57,264 bases of DNA from Bacillota bacterium (GTDB lineage Bacteria > Bacillota_I > Bacilli_A > RF39 > UBA660). Of this stretch, positions 9,815-18,883 are shown piece after piece (within the stretch, counting starts at the first letter, position 1; every line of letters begins with the position of its first letter). The notes beneath the pieces were generated by a model. The model was not told where the DNA came from, searched no databases, and saw only the letters and a list, made by a program, of their open reading frames with translations. The stretch spans positions 1 through 57,264 of the forward strand of contig SVAX01000005.1 in NCBI GenBank assembly GCA_015059155.1, in the 5' to 3' direction. Made by a program: the position numbers and the translations under genes.

Positions 9815-9843
9815 ATGGTAACATATGTTACCACTAAAGTCAA
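9815..9843 (-). promoter_or_regulatory. Toxin-antitoxin promoter with embedded operator
   Basis: On the minus strand -35 TTGACT (9838-9843), a 17-base spacer and -10 TACCAT (9815-9820) precede the toxin. The perfect 18-bp palindrome TGGTAACATATGTTACCA (9816-9833) fills the spacer and reaches into the -10. A protein bound there would block RNA polymerase, which fits autorepression by the HTH antitoxin. Confidence 0.8.
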
Positions 9844-9880
9844 TAGTGTTTATACAAAAAATCAACTAAATAAAGTTGAT

Positions 9881-10561
9881 TTAATACTGACTTTCCCCAT
9901 CTTGACTTAATAAGTTAACTTCATTAACTCCTTTAATTTTTAATATCTCTTCTATAAAAGATTTATCTTTTTTTACTTTTAATTCATAAATATAACTAGA
10001 TTCATTACTAGATAAATTTTCTGATTTCAGTTTATATTTTACTTTATGACTACCGAGTATTATTTCTATATCTCTAGTCTTTACATTTTTGAAATATATA
10101 ACAAGTAAATAAGGTAATCTTTTTTCTGGTATTATTTCATAAAATAACATAGCTATTCCAAGTACTATAGCAAGCACCAAAGCCATAGAATAAACTTGCG
10201 CACCTATTATAATACCATTAGAAATACTCCAAAATAAGAATAATAAATCTCTTGGCTCTTTTATAGCAGTTCTAAATCTTACTATTGAAAGAGCTCCTAC
10301 CATACCAAGTGATACAGTAATATTAGCTTGCATAGAAAGCACTATAGCCGCAGTTATTATAGACATAAGAGACATTGAAATATTAAATTTTTTTGAATAT
10401 ATTACATTTTTTGTAGTTAACTTATATATGAAAAACACAAATAGTGATAATAAAAATGTATATATGAGTGTTGTACATATTGTTACTGTCGATATATTTG
10501 ATGAAAAATTATTTAAAAAACTATCTTTAAATATTTCATCAAAAGTTACTTTTAAAATCAT
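9881..10561 (-). CDS. DUF4956 membrane protein
   Basis: This 226-residue protein has about four transmembrane segments between residues 28 and 142 and a soluble C-terminal domain of about 80 residues. The signature VGALSIVRFRTAIKEPRDLLFLFW is typical of DUF4956. The biochemical role of the family is not established. It is the last gene of a CotH-VTC-DUF4956 operon and starts immediately after the VTC gene, which suggests that the three products work together at the membrane. Confidence 0.85.
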   Translation of the reverse strand: MILKVTFDEIFKDSFLNNFSSNISTVTICTTLIYTFLLSLFVFFIYKLTTKNVIYSKKFNISMSLMSIITAAIVLSMQANITVSLGMVGALSIVRFRTAIKEPRDLLFLFWSISNGIIIGAQVYSMALVLAIVLGIAMLFYEIIPEKRLPYLLVIYFKNVKTRDIEIILGSHKVKYKLKSENLSSNESSYIYELKVKKDKSFIEEILKIKGVNEVNLLSQDGESQY

Positions 10562-10562
10562 A

Positions 10563-11240
10563 CTAAAACCTCCTGTTTAAACTATCTATACAATTATTAA
10601 ATTTTGAAAATGAAATTTGCTCTAAATGATTTAATTCTAATTTATATCTTATAAAATCTGGGATTAATTCATTGTATTTTACTTCTAATATTTTATCTTT
10701 TAAATAATATACTTTTTTATTTTTATTAAATAAATCATTATATTTATTAGTATATCTAATATTATAATCTAAGGTTATTCTAACATTCCCTAATTTATAT
10801 ACATAAGGAATTCTATCATATTCTATACATATTATAGGCCTTAATAAATCTTTTTTCATTTTTATAATAAATTCATTTAGTAATTTATCATTATTTTCTT
10901 CTATTCTTATATTATTATTAAGTATGTTATCTAACATTTCTCTTGTTATTCTAACACTTGTTTTATCTGTCAAACCATTTATTTTATGTTTCTTTTCTAA
11001 CTTTATAAAAGAATCATCATAGTTATAAAATCTTATCCTATATTTCCATCTATTACTAATTCCGTTTTTTACTTGATTATATGATGTCTTATTATAATCA
11101 TCAAAATATATACTTGAAATAGTATAAAAATCTCCTTCACAATTAGGATCTTTTTTAATTAAATTATTTAAATTATGTTTGATTAAATAAAAATCAGTAT
11201 TTGTTATATTGTATTTTAATTCTTTTCTAAGATTATTCAT
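10563..11240 (-). CDS. VTC-domain protein, polyphosphate-polymerase-like
   Basis: The 225-residue protein matches the VTC domain, a tunnel-fold domain that in yeast Vtc4 makes polyphosphate from ATP. Visible features are the opening RKELKYNIT, the YFDDYNKTSYNQV segment, and the basic strands KYRIRFYNY and FIKLEKKHKINGLTDKTSVRI, whose Lys/Arg/Glu residues face the tunnel in this fold. Whether this bacterial copy makes polyphosphate is unproven. It overlaps the CotH gene by eight bases and is followed directly by DUF4956. Confidence 0.85.
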   Translation of the reverse strand: MNNLRKELKYNITNTDFYLIKHNLNNLIKKDPNCEGDFYTISSIYFDDYNKTSYNQVKNGISNRWKYRIRFYNYDDSFIKLEKKHKINGLTDKTSVRITREMLDNILNNNIRIEENNDKLLNEFIIKMKKDLLRPIICIEYDRIPYVYKLGNVRITLDYNIRYTNKYNDLFNKNKKVYYLKDKILEVKYNELIPDFIRYKLELNHLEQISFSKFNNCIDSLNRRF

Positions 11241-12759
11241 TTTCTAAATCCTTAATATAACTATCAAAATAATCTAATCTATTATATATCCAAGTTCTAA
11301 TTTCTTCTATTTCTTCTTCAATATCATACTCATACCAAATACTAGAATCTCTTAAAGCTGCTCCCTTATTTAATTGATTTTTATATTTATCAAGTACGTT
11401 ATCAAAATATTCTTTAGTAAGTATGTTTTTTCTAAGTTCCCAATATCTGTCGATTAATAATTTATTTATTTCAGGGCAATCTTCATGATAGAACAATGTA
11501 TATATTTCAGTATAATCATTTAAATTTTTTTCATAAAATTTTTTATTTTCAGAAGCAAACGTTAGTCCATAACTATATTCCATATCCCAAGGTTGAATAT
11601 AAATTTCTTTTGAATTTAAACTATGGGCATAAAAATAATTGTTTTTTGCTAAATTATTGTCACTATTATTTGTAAAAGCATTAAAAATTATTATATCGAT
11701 ATAATTTTTTAAATTAAAAGAATTCTTTATTTTTTCATAAGAATACATGTCAGTATAATAGGTAGATAATTTATTTAAAATTAAATCCCAAGAACTTTCA
11801 TAAAACTCAGAATCATTAGGATATTTTAGCTCATAACCTAAATGTATGGGAATATCTATATTGTAATTTTTCTTTATTTCTTGTGGCATTATCCAATTTA
11901 CTGATTTTATAATTATACTAGTATCAGTAGAATCACTTTTATTTAGATTTAAACGTCTTCTGTTTATTGGCTCTGTAAAGACATATATTCCCTTGTATTC
12001 ATTATTTATAAACACTTCCACAAACTCGCTATAAATATCAACATTATTAAAATCATTAGATATGTCATTCCAAAGTTCTGTAGATAAAACATTTCTTAAT
12101 TTTGATGGATCTCTATATACTGCATCTAAAATAAAAGAATTACCATAATAAAAATTTTCAATATTTACTTCTTCTTCTTTTTTATAACTTTTATTATACA
12201 TATTTATCTTATATGATTTTTTATCAAATTTTTTTGAAGAAGCACCACGAATATGTATCTTACTATTATTTATAAATTGTTTTTCAATATTATTAGTATT
12301 TATATAAGTAAAAATTGATTCTGTATCATTTGTTGTAATATCACTTTCTGAAGTTATGCTTATTAAAGGTAAATTAGTTAATTGTATCTTTGTTTCATAA
12401 TAATATTTATCATTATAAATTATCACTTTTATTTGTTTACTATAATCTACTTTTATTATATTTAAATTTTCCCCAACAATTTTATATTTAAAACCATCTT
12501 TCAAATCTAAATTTAATACATATATATTATTTTCATAATTACTTGGTACCATATAATAATAAATATTTTTATTCTTATCATATATAGCATCTTCATTATT
12601 TATTTTTAACTCATTTATTAAATCTTCTTTTAATTTTCTATCCTTTTTTATTTCTTTACTACTTAAAAAGGATAATGAAGTTCCAAATATTCCATAAAAA
12701 AGAACTATTACAAATGAAATTATTAATAATATAAATATTATAAATTTAAATTTTTTCAT
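11233..12759 (-). CDS. CotH-family surface protein kinase-like protein
   Basis: CotH proteins have an atypical protein-kinase fold; Bacillus CotH phosphorylates spore-coat proteins. This 508-residue copy has an N-terminal membrane anchor (about 5-28), then a beta-rich region and the CotH core from about residue 140. Characteristic stretches are KIHIRGASSKKFDKKSYKI, YGNSFILDAVYRDPSKLRN, EVFINNEYKGIYVFTE and PWDMEYSYG. It is probably outside the cell. An AGGAGG precedes the ATG, and an extended -10 (TGG, TACAAT) lies at about 12793-12801. It is the first gene of CotH-VTC-DUF4956. Confidence 0.88.
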   Translation of the reverse strand: MKKFKFIIFILLIISFVIVLFYGIFGTSLSFLSSKEIKKDRKLKEDLINELKINNEDAIYDKNKNIYYYMVPSNYENNIYVLNLDLKDGFKYKIVGENLNIIKVDYSKQIKVIIYNDKYYYETKIQLTNLPLISITSESDITTNDTESIFTYINTNNIEKQFINNSKIHIRGASSKKFDKKSYKINMYNKSYKKEEEVNIENFYYGNSFILDAVYRDPSKLRNVLSTELWNDISNDFNNVDIYSEFVEVFINNEYKGIYVFTEPINRRRLNLNKSDSTDTSIIIKSVNWIMPQEIKKNYNIDIPIHLGYELKYPNDSEFYESSWDLILNKLSTYYTDMYSYEKIKNSFNLKNYIDIIIFNAFTNNSDNNLAKNNYFYAHSLNSKEIYIQPWDMEYSYGLTFASENKKFYEKNLNDYTEIYTLFYHEDCPEINKLLIDRYWELRKNILTKEYFDNVLDKYKNQLNKGAALRDSSIWYEYDIEEEIEEIRTWIYNRLDYFDSYIKDLENE

Positions 12760-12810
12760 TTTGATAGCCTCCTTTTTGAAATATATGTCTACTATTGTAC
12801 CACAAAAAAT

Positions 12811-12842
12811 AAAAAAATAGAATAAAATTTTATCCTATTTTT
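12811..12842 (-). terminator. Terminator overlapping the prepilin-like stop codon
   Basis: The minus strand forms a long A/T-rich stem (AAAAATAGGATAA with TTTATTCTATTTTT, one G-T pair) followed by T runs. The TAA stop of the prepilin-like gene lies in the 5' arm. Confidence 0.7.
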
Positions 12843-13768
12843 ATTGTTCTTTCTTGAGTAATAGAATTACCACTTGGATCTATAGCTTTATATTCAATTG
12901 TTGTTCCAGTAGAAGTTAATTCATCTACACTAACACTTGGATATTCTATATCACAAAATCCACTATTATCAGTACATATAACATCTTTTTTTATAAATTC
13001 TTCTAATTTACCTTCATCTATACCCTCAATAGATATAGAATTTTCTTCTGGAAAAATTATTGTTGGTACAACAGTATCCCCTATTACAACGCTTAAAGTT
13101 AACGCATTTGCATTTCCAGTATTATCTACTAAACTATAATTTATTTTATATATTCCAAATTTTGAAGTATCTATACTATCTACTATTTTATTATTTAATA
13201 AAATATATTGTTTTATTTTTGAATTTAATTCTTCATTTTCAGCAGTGGCTGATAATTCAACTTCATCATTTAAATTTAAAGGTAGTATATAAATTCCATT
13301 ATTAATAGCTATTTCTTTTTCATTATTTTTCAAAAGAATTTTAGGTGCAGCTGAAGTATCGTTTAGTTTAGATAACTTTAAAGTATATAAATAATTTCCT
13401 TCTATCATATAAGGATCTTCTATATTATTTTCTTCAGATTTTTTTTCTATACTTATAACTAAATTATCTGGAAAAGCTTCATTTGTATTTGGGTTAGTTA
13501 TATTTACATCTATTAAGCCTTCATATTTTAATTCTCCAACAGTAACATAAGTAGTATTAATATTTTTATCTTCATCTGGTAAATAACTAATATTTTTTAA
13601 AGAAAAGTCATAAGCAGCTGTTAAAATGGTATTTATTTGTTTTTTATATATTGTTTCTTTACTTTCTGTTATAATATTAGAAACTGTTGGAGTTATTATC
13701 ATAAATATAACAGCTAATATAATTAATACTCCTAATAATTCTACTAGTGTAAATCCTTGTTCTTTCAT
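12830..13768 (-). CDS. Prepilin-like protein with C-terminal Ig-like domain
   Basis: The N-terminus KEQGFTLVELLGVLIILAV is a type IV prepilin signal, cut after Gly5, with the conserved Glu five residues into the mature protein. The rest of the 312-residue protein is long for a pseudopilin. It ends in an Ig/HYR-like domain (about 230-312) with a Cys pair in CTDNSGFCDI and the IDPSGNSIT turn. It is probably a surface fibre subunit or adhesin. A ribosome binding site GAGGTG favours the ATG at 13768 over one at 13780. No prepilin peptidase or assembly ATPase is in the window. Confidence 0.8.
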   Translation of the reverse strand: MKEQGFTLVELLGVLIILAVIFMIITPTVSNIITESKETIYKKQINTILTAAYDFSLKNISYLPDEDKNINTTYVTVGELKYEGLIDVNITNPNTNEAFPDNLVISIEKKSEENNIEDPYMIEGNYLYTLKLSKLNDTSAAPKILLKNNEKEIAINNGIYILPLNLNDEVELSATAENEELNSKIKQYILLNNKIVDSIDTSKFGIYKINYSLVDNTGNANALTLSVVIGDTVVPTIIFPEENSISIEGIDEGKLEEFIKKDVICTDNSGFCDIEYPSVSVDELTSTGTTIEYKAIDPSGNSITQERTIKIG

Positions 13769-13776
13769 TTTACACC

Positions 13777-14322
13777 TCATTCTTTAGAAAAAACACTTAA
13801 AATTTTTGAAAAATTAAATAATATTTTATTGCTTTTTTTCATGGCATATCCTTTTTCTAAGGCTTTACCACCTATAGTAAGAGCTGAAATTATTCCCATT
13901 ACTATTAAAGTTATAATTAAACTATTAAAACTATAGTGCTCTACTATTTTTATAGCTATTACAGCACCTGTTGATCCTGATACTATACCACATATATCTC
14001 CTACAACATCATTGCAAAAACTAGAAACTTTATCTGCATTCTTTTTCAATTTTAGAGCTATTTTAGCTCCTTTAACTCTTTTAGTTACCATAGAATGAAA
14101 TTGTGCCTCATCAGCAGTAGCTACAGCAATACCCACCATATCAAACACAACGCCTATTAATATAAATACAAAAGTTAAAATTATTCCGATTATTATTCCT
14201 ACATTAGGTATAACTGTCTCTGAAATCAATGTAAATATTACTGATATTAAAAAACTAGAAACCACTATTTTTATTATCCAATTATAATCAATTATACTTT
14301 TTTTCTTATTTGTTTTTGTCAT
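13777..14322 (-). CDS. CorB/CNNM-like small membrane protein
   Basis: A 181-residue protein with about four transmembrane segments (18-40, 43-68, 108-128, 133-153). The central stretch VGIAVATADEAQFHSMVTKR and KNADKVSSFCNDVVGDICGI resembles proteins annotated as CorB-like or DUF21-related, but it lacks the CBS domains of full CNNM transporters. A transport role is therefore only a suggestion. It ends nine bases before the prepilin-like start and is probably cotranscribed with it. Confidence 0.55.
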   Translation of the reverse strand: MTKTNKKKSIIDYNWIIKIVVSSFLISVIFTLISETVIPNVGIIIGIILTFVFILIGVVFDMVGIAVATADEAQFHSMVTKRVKGAKIALKLKKNADKVSSFCNDVVGDICGIVSGSTGAVIAIKIVEHYSFNSLIITLIVMGIISALTIGGKALEKGYAMKKSNKILFNFSKILSVFSKE

Positions 14323-14343
14323 TATATCACCAACAATCCATTT

Positions 14344-14592
14344 TTAATCAAAAATAATTGGTTCTTCATAATCTTCAATGTATGAAGAATTATCTTGAAT
14401 TTCATTATTATTGTGTTCTTTTTCAATATTATTTTGTACTACATCTTTTTGATTTTTTATACCTAATACTAATAATACAGTTAAAATTACTACAATGATA
14501 TAAAGTATTATTACTATAATATAATTTTTGTATTTATTTTCTTTATTTATGTCAGTAAATTCAGTATCAATATTATTATTTTTATCTTCCAT
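14344..14592 (-). CDS. Small single-pass membrane protein
   Basis: This 82-residue protein has an acidic, Asn-rich N-terminus, one transmembrane segment at about 26-47, and an acidic C-terminal tail ending EEPIIFD. I do not recognise it. The AGGTGAT ribosome binding site contains the GTG of a longer reading, so I start at the ATG at 14592. It is followed closely by the CorB-like and prepilin-like genes and is probably first in that operon. Confidence 0.6.
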   Translation of the reverse strand: MEDKNNNIDTEFTDINKENKYKNYIIVIILYIIVVILTVLLVLGIKNQKDVVQNNIEKEHNNNEIQDNSSYIEDYEEPIIFD

Positions 14593-14640
14593 TAATATCA
14601 CCTATTATAATTCTAACATAAAATATTATTTTTAACAACA

Positions 14641-14666
14641 AAAAAAGACTAATGAATAGTCTTTTT
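14641..14666 (-). terminator. Terminator of the large noncoding RNA
   Basis: AAAAAGACTA pairs with TAGTCTTTTT around a five-base loop, followed on the minus strand by an uninterrupted T run. It is placed to end the RNA that begins near 15253. Confidence 0.85.
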
Positions 14667-15253
14667 ATACTTAATAATGGCGTTAATATAATTAACTTTG
14701 CATCTTAGGTCAAGTTGGATTTCCCTAGATTTTACTTATCGTTACCAGTAAGCGGTTCCCCTTTAAAAAATCCAGTATATCGTCACCAAATATACTACTT
14801 GATTGCCACTTAGTATGCACTGCAATCTTATACTAACAACACCCTAGAAGATTTCCTCACCAAATCTTTATTATTAATTCTTTTTTGCAAATAATATTTC
14901 AAATTGCAACTCATATAAGTTCTAGCTATAAACTTACTAAATTGTTAACCAATCATCCCAATTATTCACGCAAGACAAGCTACACTACCCGTAACTTTCG
15001 CCACATGGTAGGTTTAATCCTATTTCGTATTCAGTCCGTCAGTTTGTTCGTATAGGCCAAACACAATAACAGGTCTCCACGAATGGTGGGTCATTTACAT
15101 ATGCCATTATGGATGCCCAACATTCTCATTTCCAGCACTCACCCCAGTTTGGGCAACTAAAGCAAGCACAAGAAGTTTCACAGGTATGCTCTTTAACGGA
15201 TTTTTAGCCCCGTCTTCATAATAAATCTCTGACTAGAATAATGTGCCATCGAT
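14645..15253 (-). ncRNA. Large folded noncoding RNA, class not identified
   Basis: This is the longest gene-free stretch. It has no long ORF on either strand and is visibly richer in G+C than its flanks. A consensus promoter lies at one end and a strong terminator at the other. Many helices can be drawn: a closing helix joins the ends (15245-15249 with 14677-14681); an H-type pseudoknot pairs 14801-14806 with 14822-14827 and 14810-14816 with 14830-14836; hairpins lie at 14774-14796 and 14848-14868; and a GAAA-capped hairpin at 14991-15004 sits inside a CTACC/GGTAG helix. It lacks the tmRNA tRNA-like end and the RNase P core. Size and style recall the ornate large RNAs (ROOL, GOLLD, OLE), but I cannot assign it from memory. 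Confidence 0.8.
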
Positions 15254-15260
15254 AAATATA

Positions 15261-15289
15261 ATTTTAGCAAATTTTAACATATTTGTCAA
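15261..15289 (-). promoter_or_regulatory. Promoter of the large noncoding RNA
   Basis: -35 TTGACA (15284-15289), a 17-base spacer and -10 TAAAAT (15261-15266) on the minus strand. Transcription should start near 15253, at the first base of the folded region. Confidence 0.85.
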
Positions 15290-15332
15290 ATTCATTATAT
15301 TATATGTTTTTTTATAAATTTTATTACAAGTA

Positions 15333-16499
15333 TTAATCACGACTAAAAATATCACGAGTATAAATTTTTTGTTTAACATCATCTAATAAATTATCATTTC
15401 TATTAACTATTATTACATCACTTAAAGCTTTAAACTCATTTATATCTTTTATTACTTTACTATTAAAAAAATGTGTTTCTTTTAAAGTTGGTTCATAAAC
15501 AATTATATTTATTCCTTTTGCTTTTATTCTCTTCATAACTCCTTGAATAGCGCTTGCTCTAAAATTATCAGAATTGCTTTTCATAGTTAATCTATAAACC
15601 CCAACTGTATTAGGATTCTTATCAATAATTGACTGAGCAATATGATCTTTTCTAGTACTGTTACTTTGAACAATAGCACTAATTAAATTCTCTGGAACAT
15701 CTTTATAATTAGCTTTTAATTGTTTTGTATCTTTTGGTAAACAATATCCTCCATAACCAAATGATGGATTATTATAATGATCTCCTATTCTTGGATCTAG
15801 ACATACACCTTCTATAATATCCTTGGTATTTAAACCTTTTAATTCTGCATATGTATCTAATTCGTTAAAATATGATACTCTTAAAGCAAGATATGTGTTA
15901 GCAAATAATTTAACAGCCTCTGCTTCAGTAGGATTCATATATTTTATTACAACATCATCCTTTAAACAAGACTCTTTCAATAAATTAGCAAATTCTTCTG
16001 CTCTTTTGCTTTTTTCTCCAACAATTATTCTAGAAGGATATAAATTATCATATAAAGCTTTTCCTTCTCTTAAAAACTCAGGAGAAAACATAATATTATC
16101 AATATTATATTTATTTTTTATATTTTCTATAAAACCAACTGGTATTGTTGATTTGACAACCATTGTTGTATCAATATTCATTGATATCACTTTTTCAATT
16201 ACATCTTCAACACTTGATGTATCAAAGTAATTTTTTTCTTCATCATAATTTGTTGGTGTGCTTATTATTATAAATTTTGCACCATCAAAAGCTTCTTTAT
16301 AATCTAAAGTTGCTTTTAAATTCAAATTTTTAGTTTTAAAATATTCTTCTATTTCATTATCTTTTATAGGTGAAATTCTATCATTAATCATCTTTACTTT
16401 TTCTGGTATAACATCTAAAGCAACTACTTCATTTTTTTGACTCAATAAAGTTGCTAAAGATAGTCCAACATAACCTGTTCCTGCTACTGCTATTTTCAT
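15333..16499 (-). CDS. ugd: UDP-glucose 6-dehydrogenase
   Basis: This enzyme oxidises UDP-glucose to UDP-glucuronate with two NAD+. The Rossmann motif [16 protein letters not shown] opens the protein. The catalytic cysteine is Cys253 in [15 protein letters not shown], and the dimer region carries [21 protein letters not shown]. At 388 residues it matches the shorter Gram-positive form. It is the last gene of the polysaccharide operon. With the epimerase at 30996-31961 it should supply UDP-GlcA and probably UDP-GalA. Confidence 0.95.
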   Translation of the reverse strand: MKIAVAGTGYVGLSLATLLSQKNEVVALDVIPEKVKMINDRISPIKDNEIEEYFKTKNLNLKATLDYKEAFDGAKFIIISTPTNYDEEKNYFDTSSVEDVIEKVISMNIDTTMVVKSTIPVGFIENIKNKYNIDNIMFSPEFLREGKALYDNLYPSRIIVGEKSKRAEEFANLLKESCLKDDVVIKYMNPTEAEAVKLFANTYLALRVSYFNELDTYAELKGLNTKDIIEGVCLDPRIGDHYNNPSFGYGGYCLPKDTKQLKANYKDVPENLISAIVQSNSTRKDHIAQSIIDKNPNTVGVYRLTMKSNSDNFRASAIQGVMKRIKAKGINIIVYEPTLKETHFFNSKVIKDINEFKALSDVIIVNRNDNLLDDVKQKIYTRDIFSRD

Positions 16500-16506
16500 A
16501 TAAACC

Positions 16507-16971
16507 TCACTTTTCTATTATTTCTTTTAAATTTTTTATAAATTTTTGTGTATTGCTTTTATACTTTCTAGGTTGAAATTTTTTTGATTGATCTACTAAC
16601 TTTTGAAAATCTGTATTTTCATCTAATTTTAAAATATATTTTTCATCTGAGAATATATCAACAATTTCTTCTTGATGATTATCCACATGCTCGTCATACT
16701 TACTTAATCTTGGACATGCAATTACTTTTTTACCTTTTTTTAATGGAGATAATATAGAACCTGTTCCTCCATGTGTTATTACAAGATCTGCTTCATCTAT
16801 AAGTTCTTCCATTTTTTCATAATTAACAAAATCCAATATTTCCATTTTTTTTGAATTATATACAGTATATCCAGCTTGTACTATTATCTTATCATTTATA
16901 TTTGAATTTTCAATATAATCTAACAATCTTTTAAATTGTTGTTTTTGAGTTCCTAACGTAACTAAAATCAT
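16507..16971 (-). CDS. Alg13/PssE-like glycosyltransferase catalytic half
   Basis: This 154-residue protein corresponds to the C-terminal nucleotide-sugar-binding domain of the GT28 family, as in eukaryotic Alg13 and streptococcal Cps14G. Visible are [17 protein letters not shown] at the N-terminus and [19 protein letters not shown] at 65-83, where HGGTGS contacts the donor. Such proteins work only with an Alg14-like membrane partner. That partner is encoded 6.8 kb upstream in the same operon (23738-24202) rather than next door. Confidence 0.85.
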   Translation of the reverse strand: MILVTLGTQKQQFKRLLDYIENSNINDKIIVQAGYTVYNSKKMEILDFVNYEKMEELIDEADLVITHGGTGSILSPLKKGKKVIACPRLSKYDEHVDNHQEEIVDIFSDEKYILKLDENTDFQKLVDQSKKFQPRKYKSNTQKFIKNLKEIIEK

Positions 16972-17000
16972 ATATAATTCCTCCTAAAGTTGAAATGTTT

Positions 17001-18014
17001 CTAATTGTTGTTTTGTATATATTTGTCTTTATAAACGCCTGTTTCTATATTTTTAATCCAATCTTGATTAGTTAAATACCAATCAATTGTATCTTTAATA
17101 CCATTTTCAAAATTATAAATTCTTTGCCAACCAAGTTCTTTTTCAATTTTTGTTGAATTTATAGCATATCTTAAATCATGACCTTTACGATCTTCAACAA
17201 ATTTGATTAATGATTCTGGTTTATTAAGTTCTTTTAATATTAGTTTAACTAATTCTATATTTGTTTTTTCACTATTTCCGCCAATATTATATACTTCTCC
17301 AATTTTTCCTTTATGCATAATTAAATCAACAGCAATATTATGATCTTTAACATGAATCCAATCTCTTACATTTAAACCATTTCCATAAACTGGAATATTT
17401 TCATTTTTAAGAGCTCTACTAATAACTACCGGTATTAATTTTTCTGGAAATTGGTAAGGACCATAATTATTAGAACATCTAGATATTGTTGCAGGTAAAT
17501 TATAAGTTCTTATATAAGCTTGAACAAGCAAATCTGCAGATGCTTTTGAAGCAGAGTATGGGCTTGAAGTGCATAAAGGATTAGTTTCTGAAAATTTTAA
17601 ATCTTTCCTATCAAGAGGTAAATCACCATATACTTCATCAGTAGATATTTGATGATATCTTTTTACATTATTTTTCAATGATGCATCTAATAAAACTTGT
17701 GTACCAATAATATTTGTCATTAAAAATATGTTAGGATTTTTAATAGAATTGTCAACATGACTTTCTGCTGCAAAATTAATTACCCAATCAAATTTTTCTT
17801 CTTCAAATAAATTATTAATAAAATCTCTATCTGTTATGTCACCTTTAATAAATTTAAAATTTTCTTTATCTATTATATTAAGTAAATTTTCATAATTTCC
17901 TGCATAAGTTAAGGCATCCAAACATACGAAATCATAATTTTCATACTTTTCAACCATATAGTGTAAAAAATTACTTCCTATAAATCCTGCTCCACCTGTA
18001 ACTAATATTTTCAT
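17001..18014 (-). CDS. rfbB: dTDP-glucose 4,6-dehydratase
   Basis: It converts dTDP-glucose to dTDP-4-keto-6-deoxyglucose. This is an extended SDR enzyme with GGAGFIGSNF at 7-16, the STDE active-site motif at 124-127 and YSASK at 153-157. The 337-residue length is usual. Its ATG overlaps the last codons of rfbA. No rfbC or rfbD is in the window, so the product is more likely used by the aminotransferase at 18876-19985 than for rhamnose. Confidence 0.96.
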   Translation of the reverse strand: MKILVTGGAGFIGSNFLHYMVEKYENYDFVCLDALTYAGNYENLLNIIDKENFKFIKGDITDRDFINNLFEEEKFDWVINFAAESHVDNSIKNPNIFLMTNIIGTQVLLDASLKNNVKRYHQISTDEVYGDLPLDRKDLKFSETNPLCTSSPYSASKASADLLVQAYIRTYNLPATISRCSNNYGPYQFPEKLIPVVISRALKNENIPVYGNGLNVRDWIHVKDHNIAVDLIMHKGKIGEVYNIGGNSEKTNIELVKLILKELNKPESLIKFVEDRKGHDLRYAINSTKIEKELGWQRIYNFENGIKDTIDWYLTNQDWIKNIETGVYKDKYIQNNN

Positions 18015-18883
18015 TTAATCTCCTCCAATAAAGACAATATATACTTACCATATTCTGTCATTTTTAATTCTTCTCCAATTCTTCTCAATTGTTCATCATT
18101 AATCATTTTTTTTCTCCAAGCAATTTCTTCTATACATGAAATATAATATCCTTGTCTAGATTGTACTGCTTCAATAAATTCAGCTGCCTTTAACATATTT
18201 TCAGGAGTTCCTGTATCAAGCCAGGCAATTCCTCTACCCATCATTACAACCTTTAATTTATTATTGTTTAAATAATCTTGAATTACTGATGTTATCTCTA
18301 CTTCGCCACGAAGAGAAGGTTTTACATTTTTTGCTATTTCTACAACAGAATTGTCAAAAAAATATAAACCCGGAATAGCTAAATTAGATTTAGGATTTTC
18401 TGGTTTTTCCTCTATTGAAACCGGTTTTCCGTCTTTATCTATTTCTATAACACCAAAAGCCTGAGGTTTTTTTACATTACAAGCAAAAATAGTAGCCCCT
18501 TCATTATTAACAGCTTTATTCAACATTTCTGATAAATTACTTCCATAGAAAATATTATCACCTAAAATTAGACAAACGTTATCATCTCCAATAAAATCCT
18601 TACCTAATATAAAAGCATCAGCAAGTCCACGAGGTTGTTCTTGAATTATATATTCAAATTTTACTCCTATTTTTTCCCCAGAACCTAATAATTTTTTATA
18701 GTTATCTAAATCTTCAGGAGTAGAAATTATTAAAATTTCTTTTATTCCAGCTAATAATAAAACAGAAATTGGATAATATATCATAGGTTTATCATATAGA
18801 GGTAACAATTGCTTTGATACAACCTTTGTCATTGGATATAATCTTGTTCCTTTTCCTCCTGCTAATATTATTCCTTTAGTCAT
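18011..18883 (-). CDS. rfbA: Glucose-1-phosphate thymidylyltransferase
   Basis: It makes dTDP-glucose from dTTP and glucose-1-phosphate. The nucleotide-binding loop LAGGKGTRLYPMT is at the N-terminus, followed by KQLLPLYDKPMIYYP, LGDNIFYG and EEKPENPKS. At 290 residues it fits the family. A longer reading uses a GTG at 18895 that lies in the GGTGGTGAT ribosome binding site, so I start at the ATG at 18883. It overlaps the end of the aminotransferase gene by eight bases. Confidence 0.96.
   Translation of the reverse strand: MTKGIILAGGKGTRLYPMTKVVSKQLLPLYDKPMIYYPISVLLLAGIKEILIISTPEDLDNYKKLLGSGEKIGVKFEYIIQEQPRGLADAFILGKDFIGDDNVCLILGDNIFYGSNLSEMLNKAVNNEGATIFACNVKKPQAFGVIEIDKDGKPVSIEEKPENPKSNLAIPGLYFFDNSVVEIAKNVKPSLRGEVEITSVIQDYLNNNKLKVVMMGRGIAWLDTGTPENMLKAAEFIEAVQSRQGYYISCIEEIAWRKKMINDEQLRRIGEELKMTEYGKYILSLLEEIK

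Noticed and set aside
14641-15289. The large RNA as tmRNA or RNase P RNA
   Set aside because: No tRNA-like T-arm or 3' acceptor end and no tag reading frame; the RNase P core sequences (such as GAGGAAAGTCC) are absent.
17001-18883. dTDP-rhamnose pathway
   Set aside because: Only rfbA and rfbB are present; no epimerase rfbC or reductase rfbD in the window, and an aminotransferase is adjacent.
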